Below are positions 16,664 to 24,790 of a DNA stretch of 64,000 nt, piece by piece; positions within the stretch are counted from its first letter, which is position 1, and every line of letters begins with the position of its first letter. The translations under genes were made by a program, and so were the position numbers. The DNA is from Clostridiales bacterium. GTDB lineage: Bacteria > Bacillota > Clostridia > Christensenellales > Aristaeellaceae. The stretch is from contig JAAYIN010000026.1 of the NCBI GenBank assembly GCA_012523405.1, positions 1 through 64,000 of the forward strand, in the 5' to 3' direction. The notes under the pieces were generated by a model, which was not told where the DNA came from, searched no databases, and was given only the letters and a program-made list of their open reading frames with translations.

Positions 16664-17419
16664 TCAGCTGATGTTCCATAGTCTCTTGGCGTTCTCGCCC
16701 ATCACCAGCGCATATCCCGCAGCATCTGTCACATCGGGCAAAAAGCTCTCGTATGCAGCGCGTTCCACATGCATCATGGCAAATGGAGCATCACTGCCAA
16801 AGCATACTCGCTCCGGACCTAATTTTCCAATTGCTTCCATTACCCTTATATAGGATATCGCGCTGCCGACCAGCGTCATATTCTCGCAGCATTGAGCTGC
16901 CTCAATACACGCCTTTCCCAAGTCCGGCACGCCTGCTCCGCCCATATGAACCATCAAAATCCGCAGGTTCGGGAAAGCTAATGCTACCTTGTGCGCACGA
17001 TAGGGATGTGTGAAATCATAATAATCCGCGCCGATATGAAATGCCAGCATACAATTGTTTTTTTCCAGATAAGCATAGTACGGGTTGAGTCGCTCATCAT
17101 CGATATAAAAACTATTCTGTGCCCCATTGAGCTTCACGCAGCGCATGCCGTAGCCTTCTACGCATTGGGTGAGCATGGCCATCGTGCGCTCATACCCAAA
17201 ATGCGGGTCAATCCAGCCTGTTGCAACAAAACGATCTGCGTACCTTTTTGCCGATTCATATATGTACCTGTTGGCATCCTCAATCTGCCGAAGGTATGGC
17301 GGCTGTAGCCAAATATTGGCCATATCAATCCCAGCGCGATCCATTCGGTCGATTGTTTGTTCCGCCGTTAATCCATTTGCTTCTGTCGTTGAGAGATGAA
17401 CATCCGTATCAAAAATCAC
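16664..17419 (-). CDS. Amidohydrolase-family (PF04909-like) TIM-barrel hydrolase
   Basis: A 251-residue cytoplasmic enzyme. Candidate metal/active-site residues are Asp6 and His8 (FDTDVHLS), the His in AFHIGADYY, the His in LMVHMGG and the Asp in CFGSDAPF. This is the order seen in amidohydrolase-2 enzymes (decarboxylases, lactonases, cyclic amide hydrolases). It is the last gene of the GntR-controlled locus, 25 bp after the RidA gene, and probably acts on a breakdown product of the imported compound. The substrate is unknown. Confidence 0.75.
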   Translation of the reverse strand: MIFDTDVHLSTTEANGLTAEQTIDRMDRAGIDMANIWLQPPYLRQIEDANRYIYESAKRYADRFVATGWIDPHFGYERTMAMLTQCVEGYGMRCVKLNGAQNSFYIDDERLNPYYAYLEKNNCMLAFHIGADYYDFTHPYRAHKVALAFPNLRILMVHMGGAGVPDLGKACIEAAQCCENMTLVGSAISYIRVMEAIGKLGPERVCFGSDAPFAMMHVERAAYESFLPDVTDAAGYALVMGENAKRLWNIS

Positions 17420-17444
17420 AGTGCCTCATCCTTGTCATTGTTTG

Positions 17445-17801
17445 TTATGCGGTCTTTTTCTTGCCCGCGTATGCTATGCCAGAGATTTCCACACAAACGC
17501 CCTCAAGCGTAAACTCTGTTGTGATGACTTTCCTTGCGGGATATGGCTTCGGCATCTTTTCCGCATAGCATTGATTCAATTCCTTAATGCCGTCCATGCT
17601 GCGCAAATATACCTGCACATATACCAGATTGCTTAGCGATAATCCCTCTTTAGCAAGAATGACCGCCATTTCCTCCAAAACAAAATCTACCTGCTTTGCT
17701 ATATCGCCTTTGGCTACCACTGCGTTGTTTTCAGCAGGCGGTATGCCGCTGAGAAATACATAATCGCCGCCGCGAACTGCTGTAGCAATGGGTGGGTTCA
17801 T
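17445..17801 (-). CDS. RidA-family enamine/imine deaminase
   Basis: A 118-residue protein of the YjgF/YER057c/UK114 fold, which works as a trimer and hydrolyses reactive enamines and imines. The catalytic arginine is Arg90 (PYPARKVITTEF) and the conserved Glu105 follows (VCVEI). It is slightly short at the N-terminus compared with the usual 125-130 residues. Its place in a transport/catabolic operon suggests that an amino- or imino-containing intermediate arises during breakdown of the substrate. Confidence 0.85.
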   Translation of the reverse strand: MNPPIATAVRGGDYVFLSGIPPAENNAVVAKGDIAKQVDFVLEEMAVILAKEGLSLSNLVYVQVYLRSMDGIKELNQCYAEKMPKPYPARKVITTEFTLEGVCVEISGIAYAGKKKTA

Positions 17802-17814
17802 GTTCCAAATCTCC

Positions 17815-18651
17815 TTATAGCTTCATGCCGCTAAATGCCGTGCTTTCATAGAATTGCTTCTGGAAAAACATGTACATCACAAATAGCGGAACAATTGATA
17901 TGGTGGCGGCCGCCAAAATCCAGCCTTGGTTTTGGCTGTCCACTTGCGTAAATGCCGATATACCAATGGGTACCGTGCGCAGCGTGGTGCTATTGGTAAT
18001 GAGCATCGGCCAGAAAAAATCCTTCCACACTTGTTGGAAATTGAAAATCACAAGGGTTGTAATCCCCGGTCTGGAAATAGGAATGATGATTTTGGTGATA
18101 ATGCCCAGTTCATTTAGTCCGTCAATACGTGCAGCATCTACCAGCGAATAGGGCAGCATCCTGAAAAACGAAGTCATCATGTACACACCAAACGCCGTGG
18201 AAAGGTAGGGCATAATGAGTCCGGCATAGCTATCTACCAAGCCGAATGACTTTGCCATTTGAAACATGGGGATGAACGTGATTTGAGTCGGCATAATGAT
18301 CCCAATCGCTACCAGCACATCAATGAAGCGTGATAAGCGCGAGCGCAGTATCACAATGCTATATGCTGCAAGGCAAGAGATGAAAACTACGGAGATGGTA
18401 GAGATCGTGGACACCATTATGCTGTTGATCAGGTACCGTCCATAAGGCACAGCATTCCACGCACTGACAAAGTTGCTAACCGTCCAAGTCTGCGGCCATA
18501 GCGTTGGGGGCAACGACACAATTTCCCGCAGAGGCTTAAAGGAGGATAGTACGATCCAGATAAAGGGTCCAATTGAAATCAATGCAAAAAATCCCAACGC
18601 CAAGTACTTCAGTGCCGACGCCATCCATCGCCTTGAAATCGTATTTTTCAT
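17815..18651 (-). CDS. Carbohydrate ABC importer permease (MalG type)
   Basis: A 278-residue inner permease with six membrane spans. The EAA loop that docks the ATPase is at VDAARIDGLNELGIITKIIIP. The ATG at 18651 follows GGAAGGTG at nine bases; a TTG at 18678 would overlap the previous gene. Second permease of the CUT1-type importer encoded with the binding protein at 19633. No ATPase gene lies in the locus, as is common when a shared MsmX-like ATPase energises several importers. Confidence 0.85.
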   Translation of the reverse strand: MKNTISRRWMASALKYLALGFFALISIGPFIWIVLSSFKPLREIVSLPPTLWPQTWTVSNFVSAWNAVPYGRYLINSIMVSTISTISVVFISCLAAYSIVILRSRLSRFIDVLVAIGIIMPTQITFIPMFQMAKSFGLVDSYAGLIMPYLSTAFGVYMMTSFFRMLPYSLVDAARIDGLNELGIITKIIIPISRPGITTLVIFNFQQVWKDFFWPMLITNSTTLRTVPIGISAFTQVDSQNQGWILAAATISIVPLFVMYMFFQKQFYESTAFSGMKL

Positions 18652-18652
18652 T

Positions 18653-19555
18653 TCAATTAACACCTTCCGATCCAGCAAGACGATTCATGAAAAACTTCTG
18701 TATGCCTACAAATACCAGCACAATCGCAGTAAAGATAATGGCAATCGCGCCGCCCTTACCCGCCTTCATATTGGTAAATGCCGTCTCATAAAAATAGTAC
18801 ATAATCGTCGTTGTCGTTCTAGCCGGTCCGCCTTTGGTCATGATATAAAACTGGTCAAAGCCCTTCAATGATCCAACCAGTGAGATCAGTACCACAAAGA
18901 TAGCAACAGGCATGATTTGGGGCAATGTGATTTTCCAAAAGCTCTGTACTCTGCCCGCTCCGTCTATTTGCGCTGCTTCCTTTAGTTCTTTTGGAACGTC
19001 TTGCAGCGCTGCAAGGAAGAACACCGCATAATACCCTGCGCCTTTCCATACAGAGCATAGCGAAACGATGATCAGCGCCTGATTGGGGTCTGTTAGGAAA
19101 CCCTGTCCTGTCCCGCCGCAAGCGCGAATGATGTAATTGACTACGCCAAAGCTAGGCTCAAGCATGAACTTAAACACAACCGATACAATAACCCAGTCAA
19201 ACAGCACGGGTAGGTAGCAAGCCGTGCGGAAAAACGAGAGCCCTTTTACCCGTAGATTCAAGCACAGCGCAATCAGCATCCCAAATATCACCACGCCGAC
19301 ACCGTCTATCAGCAAATAGACAGCCGTGTTTTTAAGTGCACGTGCAAACAGCGTTTCGCCCAATACCTTTTGATAATTCTTCAATCCTACAAAGTCATTC
19401 TTCAAGGATAGCAGATCTTGATTCGTGAAGGACGTGAGCACTGTTGCAAAAAATGGATAGATTACAAAGATGGTGAAATGCAGCATAAATGGCAGCAAGA
19501 ATACCACACCTATCCACCTTTGCTTTTTGCTCAGGGCTTGATATTGTTTGTTCAT
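18653..19555 (-). CDS. Carbohydrate ABC importer permease (MalF type)
   Basis: A 300-residue permease with six spans and the EAA loop (KEAAQIDGAGRVQSFWKI). It has the short N-terminus of Gram-positive MalF-type proteins. It ends one base before the start of the MalG-type gene and begins after a hairpin that follows the binding-protein gene. Together they form the membrane pore of a CUT1-type importer. Confidence 0.85.
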   Translation of the reverse strand: MNKQYQALSKKQRWIGVVFLLPFMLHFTIFVIYPFFATVLTSFTNQDLLSLKNDFVGLKNYQKVLGETLFARALKNTAVYLLIDGVGVVIFGMLIALCLNLRVKGLSFFRTACYLPVLFDWVIVSVVFKFMLEPSFGVVNYIIRACGGTGQGFLTDPNQALIIVSLCSVWKGAGYYAVFFLAALQDVPKELKEAAQIDGAGRVQSFWKITLPQIMPVAIFVVLISLVGSLKGFDQFYIMTKGGPARTTTTIMYYFYETAFTNMKAGKGGAIAIIFTAIVLVFVGIQKFFMNRLAGSEGVN

Positions 19556-19593
19556 TTTCTTAGCCCTTCTTTCAACGCAATTTCCATTGCCAA

Positions 19594-19620
19594 TGCAGCG
19601 CAGCTAATCACCGCGCTGCA
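19594..19620 (-). promoter_or_regulatory. Hairpin between binding-protein and permease genes
   Basis: Perfect 8-bp stem TGCAGCGC (19594-19601) with GCGCTGCA (19613-19620) in the 77-bp gap after the binding-protein gene. There is no U-tract, so it more likely protects the upstream mRNA than stops transcription; such hairpins commonly raise binding-protein levels over permease levels. Confidence 0.55.
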
Positions 19621-19632
19621 TCGGCCTGTTCC

Positions 19633-20892
19633 CTATTCTAAGGATTCCAGCAGTTCATTGTACTGGTCGTCCGCATCCTGAAGTGCTGTCATAGGATCCT
19701 CGCCCATGAGTATCACTCGCTGGATTGCATCAAATACAATGGTGTCCATCTGCATGATTTCTGTGGCTGCTTTGGGCTTTGCATATTGCATATCCGAAAG
19801 CGCCTGTTTGTAGTTGGGGTTTGACTCAAACCATGGGTCATCAATCATTTCGTTTAGAACGCCTAGACCGACTTCGTCCTTGGTATAAGCCATCTGCTCA
19901 TCATAGCTGAGTACATGCTGTATCAGCTTCCAAGCTGCATCTTGATTCTTGCTCATCGTGGGGATGACGCACGCCCGCCCGCCCAGCGGGATTTGCGGCA
20001 CGACATCCACAGAGGGCATTGGCAATGTAGTGAACCCGACCTCCAGCTCAGGGAAATCCTCACGATATGAACGCAATTCCCATTCCCCTGTTAGAATCAT
20101 CGCCAGCTTTCCGGTTTGGAAACCGCTTGTGATACGCTCTACAGGCGATACCTTCAGTTCATTGACCAGCTTGTCCCATAGCTCCAATGTCTTTACCGAT
20201 GCTTCGCAAGCAAAGCCTGATGTGCCATCCGCATTCTGATACTCGCCGCCATATGACCAGAAAATCGGGCTGAATACATGCATCGTCCAGTGGGAGTCTG
20301 CCGTCATGCCGATTTCAAATCCATAGACCTCGACATTGCCGTTTTCGTCATACTTGGTGAGTTTTGTTGCTGCATCAACCAGTTCATCGTATGTTTGGGG
20401 CGGATTTTCAGGATCAAGCCCTGCTTCCGTGAACATCGTCTTGTTATACACCAACTGAATGGAATTGCCTCGAATGGGGAAACCATAGGTTTTTTCCTCG
20501 TAAGCAAGGGGTGTAATTTCAGCATTGATCACGCTTCCATACAGGTCTGAAAAACCTTCAAAACCATCCAGCGAACTGATTGTGCCCGCCTTCGCCATGT
20601 CTGCAACATACATCGTATCCACCTGCAGCACATCCGGTGCATCGCCCGAGGCAATCATGGTGTAGAGCTTTTGCTGGATTTGAGCATTGTCTCCTACTTC
20701 CTCGGTTATGTTGACCTTGATACCTGTCTCCTGCGAAAAGCGCTCGATGGATTCGCGATATGCAGGTGTCCTGCGCGGATCTCCCGCAATCCAATATTCT
20801 AGCGTTACCTCACTATCTTCCGCCAATGCCAAAACAGGGATGCAACCAACCAGCATGAGAAGCACCAAGAAACAAGAAACCAACCTCTTCAT
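19633..20892 (-). CDS. Extracellular solute-binding protein of sugar ABC importer
   Basis: A 419-residue exported protein of binding-protein family 1. The N-terminal signal (MKRLVSCFLVLLMLVGC) holds a possible lipobox LVGC at Cys17 and also an ALA-ED signal peptidase I site a few residues later, so lipid anchoring is likely but not certain. The mature part has the usual two-lobe markers (TLEYWIAGD, TGEWELRSYRE, AAWKLIQHVLSYDEQ). It captures the substrate for the two permeases encoded next. It follows the glycosidase-like gene by 49 bp, with a hairpin in between. Confidence 0.85.
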   Translation of the reverse strand: MKRLVSCFLVLLMLVGCIPVLALAEDSEVTLEYWIAGDPRRTPAYRESIERFSQETGIKVNITEEVGDNAQIQQKLYTMIASGDAPDVLQVDTMYVADMAKAGTISSLDGFEGFSDLYGSVINAEITPLAYEEKTYGFPIRGNSIQLVYNKTMFTEAGLDPENPPQTYDELVDAATKLTKYDENGNVEVYGFEIGMTADSHWTMHVFSPIFWSYGGEYQNADGTSGFACEASVKTLELWDKLVNELKVSPVERITSGFQTGKLAMILTGEWELRSYREDFPELEVGFTTLPMPSVDVVPQIPLGGRACVIPTMSKNQDAAWKLIQHVLSYDEQMAYTKDEVGLGVLNEMIDDPWFESNPNYKQALSDMQYAKPKAATEIMQMDTIVFDAIQRVILMGEDPMTALQDADDQYNELLESLE

Positions 20893-20914
20893 TCAAATCC
20901 CTCCTTCATATTGA

Positions 20915-20934
20915 TGACGGGATTCCCCCCGTCA
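20915..20934 (-). promoter_or_regulatory. Hairpin between glycosidase-like and binding-protein genes
   Basis: Stem TGACGGG (20915-20921) with CCCGTCA (20928-20934), without a U-tract, in the short gap before the binding-protein start. Possible mRNA processing or stability element. Confidence 0.4.
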
Positions 20935-20941
20935 AGAAACC

Positions 20942-22963
20942 TTATTCAAGCACAATATCCCTTGACATCCGTCCAAATTGATCGCCGCTATCCAGCGAGT
21001 GAATCCAAAAACCCTTGGGCGCAATCGCATGTCCCTTATATTCATGCGAGCAGATATCGAAATTGACCACAACTTCCGTGCCGTCACTGAATACGCTTCG
21101 CTGAAGCTCAAAGCCGTTAGTCAGGAATTCATGGCTTACCATCTCGTGATAAGCGGTCTTCGCATGCAAGCTGCCAAGCAAGCTGGTGCACTGCGCAATC
21201 AAGGGCTTGAGGTCCGCCCATTGATCATAGACCAGCGACCAGCTGGACGGCTGTGCACTAATGAGATCGTGAAGCACATGGTTGATATGATCCTCCCTGC
21301 CAAAGGGCTGACCATGCTGCCAGTAGCAAACAACCGCATCATGGTATACGAGGTTAAACAGCGGCACCATCATGCCAAAGTCGGCAGATTCCATCCCCTG
21401 ATTCAGCCCAACTGCCGCGCCCGGCATCCCCTCAAAGAAGGTACATACAGGCACTGCCCAGTCAACGCCAGCCTCCGCCCCAACAACCCAATCCTGCTCC
21501 GCCAAGTACTCCAGCAATGCTTTCTTGTATTCGCGGTCATCCTTGCGTGCAAGCGGATGTTCGGGATCAGAGCATTCATACATCTGCGCTGATGTGGTGG
21601 TATCCAGATAATACGAGTTAACACTTGTGCTGCCTTTGACTGCCTCAACATTTGGCTTTGCCAGCTCAAGAGCCTGCGAAGAGCAGACCAGCCTGCACAG
21701 ACCGCCATCCCATATGCCGCCAAGCATGGGCGTTCCATCGGGATGCTTCATCACAAGTTTTTCATCATAGCTGGGAGAATCGGGATAGATGTCCTGATAG
21801 TTATCATGAAGCGAAAATATATAGCCCGCATCTGCGCCCTTTTGACTTGCACGAGCAAGCCCTTGCGCACCGCCTGCTTTTTGTGCCGGCGGCCACATAT
21901 CAATGTGCTCGCGGTCATAACCCGCTCTGTTCCATCCGCCCAGCAGTACCAGCGCGCGCTCCATGCCCATTTTCTGCATGTCATCCACCATTTCGCCTAC
22001 TTGATCAAATGTGGTATGCAAACATTCATAGCCATCCAAGATGGGCTCAGACCACGAGCGCAGCCGAGGCTCGTTTCGGCGATTGGTGTAGATGTAAATC
22101 TTGATATCAGGTGCGCCGATCATTCTTTCCACAAGCGGGTTCTTGTCAATCTTATCGCGCAAAGAAACAAATCGTCCGCTCCTTTGCACCTCTTTACGGT
22201 ACAGCTTTGCCATGCCCACATAGCCGTTTTCCACCAGCGTCAGCTGCATCGTGCGATCGTATTTCATCTCGCCCTTGCATCCCCGCCATACGGGCGTAAG
22301 GGATGAATATCTCTGGCCTGCTTCCATGCCCTGACGGTTGTCAATCGGCTCTCCATGCTCACCGACAACCGCGTTCCCAAGGACGTGCAGCGCTGCATCT
22401 ACAGCCTCTTCCAGATAGCACATGACGGACGAACCCGCATTTGACGCACCAAACCACGTCATGTTCAGACCACAGAATTCAAATGGAATCAGTTCATCGA
22501 TATCACAGATGTTTTTCCAGCTATTATGTCGATGACGCATAAAGCCCGCTTCGAGTTTGGAGGGGATGAGCGTGCCCTGCTTATGAGGCACAACCACGTA
22601 GCCATCATCCGCGCCCGAGTCCACGCGCAGCATATGCGCAGGATACTCCAACGACACAAACTCACCATCGCAATGCAGTTCCGTCAGCTTCAGTTCCACG
22701 CGATTGCCTGTGACCGTCCATTCCGCCCTGAATGCATATCCCTGTTCATGATAGTTTGCATACAGTCCATTCTCGATTTTGCCTACGCTTTGGGGTGCTT
22801 GAATCGCTATCCGCTCCTGTCCGTCCATGCACAGCCACCCTGCAAAACGCCCTCCCCAAGAGATGCCTTTTGCAATATCCGTCAGTTCCACAGCACCATT
22901 GTCCATGATTCGTACTTTCCATTGCTCCGAGACATGCTCAATCCTCATCACATTATTCTCCAT
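20942..22963 (-). CDS. Putative TIM-barrel glycoside hydrolase (DUF5696-like)
   Basis: A 673-residue protein without signal peptide. The N-terminal part (about 1-250) looks like a beta-sandwich. The middle part (about 290-560) has alternating strand/helix blocks of a TIM barrel with candidate acids, for example LLGGWNRAGYD, FSLHDNYQD, NSYYLDTTTS and VVGAEAGVDW. A C-terminal beta domain follows. This resembles uncharacterised DUF5696-type proteins distantly related to glycosidases; I am not certain of the family. Cytoplasmic location plus an adjacent importer suggests it splits a small imported glycoside. It is the first structural gene after the GntR regulator. No reaction can be assigned. 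Confidence 0.5.
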   Translation of the reverse strand: MENNVMRIEHVSEQWKVRIMDNGAVELTDIAKGISWGGRFAGWLCMDGQERIAIQAPQSVGKIENGLYANYHEQGYAFRAEWTVTGNRVELKLTELHCDGEFVSLEYPAHMLRVDSGADDGYVVVPHKQGTLIPSKLEAGFMRHRHNSWKNICDIDELIPFEFCGLNMTWFGASNAGSSVMCYLEEAVDAALHVLGNAVVGEHGEPIDNRQGMEAGQRYSSLTPVWRGCKGEMKYDRTMQLTLVENGYVGMAKLYRKEVQRSGRFVSLRDKIDKNPLVERMIGAPDIKIYIYTNRRNEPRLRSWSEPILDGYECLHTTFDQVGEMVDDMQKMGMERALVLLGGWNRAGYDREHIDMWPPAQKAGGAQGLARASQKGADAGYIFSLHDNYQDIYPDSPSYDEKLVMKHPDGTPMLGGIWDGGLCRLVCSSQALELAKPNVEAVKGSTSVNSYYLDTTTSAQMYECSDPEHPLARKDDREYKKALLEYLAEQDWVVGAEAGVDWAVPVCTFFEGMPGAAVGLNQGMESADFGMMVPLFNLVYHDAVVCYWQHGQPFGREDHINHVLHDLISAQPSSWSLVYDQWADLKPLIAQCTSLLGSLHAKTAYHEMVSHEFLTNGFELQRSVFSDGTEVVVNFDICSHEYKGHAIAPKGFWIHSLDSGDQFGRMSRDIVLE

Positions 22964-22969
22964 TCTTCC

Positions 22970-22991
22970 ATTATCTGTTATATGTTATCTG
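22970..22991 (-). promoter_or_regulatory. Candidate GntR operator between regulator and glycosidase-like gene
   Basis: Two TTATCTG repeats (22971-22977 and 22985-22991) lie 14 bp apart, just before the start of the glycosidase-like gene. They resemble the GTTATCA repeats upstream of gntR (23756-23788). Weak evidence on its own. Confidence 0.3.
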
Positions 22992-23030
22992 ATGACCTAC
23001 CGTAAAAAAAGGAGAGTAGAATACCACGTT

Positions 23031-23741
23031 CTATACGTTCATGGTATTCAATGTCTTTTGCCACCCGTCAAAGCTTGCAATGACTACCTCATGCAGCTTC
23101 ACTTTGTCCTTCGCCTTCATCGCCTCGAAAATCTGCCGATGGTCATGAACGGCTTGACTGGGGATATGGATCATCGAGTTTTTAATGGATGCTTCAAATA
23201 AATGCAAACTCGTCTGCCCGATCTTAATCACAAATGGATTATGGGTCGCATGCAATATCGCTTCGTGAAAAGCCAGATCATCCTGCGCGGTCTGCGTGTT
23301 ATCTGAAATTTTTCGTTCGAGATTGATGATCGTCTGCTCAATTGCATATAAGTCTTGCGGCGTTGCCTGCTCCATTGCGAGTTGCGTATAGGCGGGTTCC
23401 AACATTTCGCGAAGCTGGAAAATCTGTTCATTGCTTCCTTGCATCAGTACAAGCTGATAAACAAGCGGATTGATTCCATCCTCATCAATATTGCTGCGCA
23501 CATAAGTGCCCTCTCCTTGAATGGATTCCACAACGCCCATTGCCGATAGCATCTTGATTGCCTCTCTGACACTGGATTTTCCAACACCAATCTGCTCCGA
23601 CATTTCCGCTTCGGATGGAAGCAAATCACCGGGCTTGATCGTACGGTCCAAAATCGCCTGTTTGATACTATCCATGACAATATGGGAAAGAGGCTGCCTC
23701 TTGGCAACATTCTGCAGAATTCTGTCGCTTTTGATCATCAT
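23031..23741 (-). CDS. GntR-family transcriptional regulator, FadR subgroup
   Basis: A 236-residue DNA-binding regulator. The N-terminal winged helix (about 18-80) shows PLSHIVMDSIKQAILD, GDLLPSEAEMSEQIGVGKSS and VREAIKMLSAMGVVES. The C-terminal all-helical FCD domain (about 95-230) would bind an effector through metal-liganding His/Asp residues (FHEAILHATHN, VHDHRQIFEAM). ATGs are clustered at 23738-23747; the AAGGA site fits 23741 best. It probably controls its own promoter and the downstream importer/catabolic genes, and responds to a small acid or sugar-acid type ligand as FadR relatives do. Confidence 0.9.
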   Translation of the reverse strand: MMIKSDRILQNVAKRQPLSHIVMDSIKQAILDRTIKPGDLLPSEAEMSEQIGVGKSSVREAIKMLSAMGVVESIQGEGTYVRSNIDEDGINPLVYQLVLMQGSNEQIFQLREMLEPAYTQLAMEQATPQDLYAIEQTIINLERKISDNTQTAQDDLAFHEAILHATHNPFVIKIGQTSLHLFEASIKNSMIHIPSQAVHDHRQIFEAMKAKDKVKLHEVVIASFDGWQKTLNTMNV

Positions 23742-23755
23742 CAGCACATCCTTGT

Positions 23756-23788
23756 GTTATCATTCTTGTTTTCAGTTTTCAGTTATCA
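23756..23788 (-). promoter_or_regulatory. Heptad repeats, candidate GntR operator
   Basis: Three contiguous 7-mers GTTTTCA (23768-23774), GTTTTCA (23775-23781) and GTTATCA (23782-23788), plus another GTTATCA at 23756-23762, read on the plus strand. They lie just downstream of the -10 element of the gntR promoter, where a bound repressor would block transcription. Confidence 0.5.
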
Positions 23789-23807
23789 TATATCTGTCTT
23801 CATGTCG

Positions 23808-23836
23808 ATCATAGGCCTTTTCAAATGGATTGTCAA
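23808..23836 (-). promoter_or_regulatory. Promoter of the gntR-led operon
   Basis: On the minus strand: consensus TTGACA (23831-23836), 17-bp spacer, TATGAT (23808-23813). Confidence 0.75.
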
Positions 23837-23929
23837 TAGATATTTCGGCATTTATCAATTGTTACGTTTTCTTGAGTATCTAAAGAGATGATTATCTATT
23901 TGTATGGTTTGTCATGATGCACGGGCAGT

Positions 23930-23957
23930 AAAAACGGACACCCCTCAAGCGTGCGTT
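23930..23957. repeat. 28-bp direct repeat, left copy
   Basis: AAAAACGGAC-type sequence matching 24741-24768 at 25 of 28 bases. It touches the stop codon of the ribbon-helix-helix gene. In the right copy the same sequence folds as a clean terminator; here two changes break the stem. Confidence 0.6.
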
Positions 23958-24145
23958 CAAAATGTCATGTTTATTAACTGCTTATTTGTTTGAGAAGAAG
24001 CATTTTCAATGTCCTTCATATAGTTTCTTAGCACGAGATTGATATACTGTGAAAACGAACGATCATCTTCCTCCGCAAGCAGCCTCACCTTTTCTACGAT
24101 ATCATCATCCAGTGTAATACTGACTTTTGCTTTCAGTGGTTTCAT
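23957..24145 (-). CDS. Small ribbon-helix-helix DNA-binding protein (antitoxin-like)
   Basis: A 62-residue protein with the ribbon strand KAKVSITLDDDIV, then helices KVRLLAEEDDRSFSQYINLVLRNYMKDI. This is the RHH pattern of CopG/ParD/Arc-like repressors. Start at 24145 has AGAGGTGAG; the longer reading frame to 24289 has no RBS and overlaps the hydrolase remnant. No toxin gene is adjacent, so it may be an orphan antitoxin, a small repressor or a remnant of a mobile segment. Confidence 0.65.
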   Translation of the reverse strand: MKPLKAKVSITLDDDIVEKVRLLAEEDDRSFSQYINLVLRNYMKDIENASSQTNKQLINMTF

Positions 24146-24298
24146 ATTCTCACCTCTATCAAAGAATAGCAGTACATCCCCGCTTAATGTCGACATGTAT
24201 GATAAAGTAGTACGAAGTATGATTTGCAGAGGAGGCAGAAAATTCCTGAAACCATGCTGCTTGCCGGCTTGGTATTGATTTTCGAGCATCAGCAGAGA

Positions 24299-24698
24299 AG
24301 TACACGCACAAGTGCCCTACTATCAAGACACTGATCTGAGTCAATCGGTACTACCGGCACCCATGCGCGACGACCTTAGCCCTGATGAATCTATAGACGA
24401 TATCGACTTTCAAAGAAAGTATCTGTCAATGGAATCAGCAAAGGCTTTTTGAAGCACTTGCTTTTACCGACAAATCAAGCAAAGGTATTTCCATTGATAG
24501 CCATTTGATCACATGCCCTGCCTTGGTGATCAAAGCTGTAAACAATGATGATGATGAGCAGCGCGGCATTGCAGAAGCAAAGCACCTTGGCGCACAGTAT
24601 ATGGGCTACCAAAGCTATACCACACAGGATTGTTAGTGGGGCAAAAGTATATAGAAGTTGCAGAGCAAATCCTCAAATGGGCCAGCAGCTTGGCGTAG
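24299..24698 (+). pseudogene. Broken alpha/beta-hydrolase remnant
   Basis: No single frame is open, but pieces in different frames read as the C-terminal half of an alpha/beta hydrolase. They are PYYQDTDLSQSVLPAPMRDD, then after a frame change LFEALAFTDKSSKGISID followed by CPALVIKAVNNDDDEQRG and AEAKHLGAQYMG, then after another frame change LVGQKYIEVAEQILKWASSL ending with TAG at 24696-24698. The order (strand with CPALVIKA, then a final helix with VAEQILKWA) matches the end of that fold. At least two frameshifts and no start codon: a decayed gene. It occupies most of the 645-bp gap 24146-24790. Confidence 0.55.
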
Positions 24699-24740
24699 AC
24701 CATCAATAAGCATATCGGGGCTATGTCTAGCTGTGTATAT

Positions 24741-24771
24741 AAAAACGGACGCCACTCAAGCGTCCGTTTTT
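24741..24771. terminator. Terminator hairpin / 28-bp direct repeat, right copy
   Basis: Stem ACGGACGC (24745-24752) with GCGTCCGT (24760-24767), T-run on the plus side and A-run on the other, so it can act both ways. It probably ends the minus-strand gene to its right (stop at 24791). Copy of 23930-23957. Confidence 0.75.
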
Positions 24772-24790
24772 TTCATGCCATGACTGCCTG

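Noticed and set aside
23957-24698. Toxin-antitoxin pair
   Set aside because: The RHH protein looks like an antitoxin, but the adjacent sequence is an alpha/beta-hydrolase remnant on the other strand, not a toxin gene.
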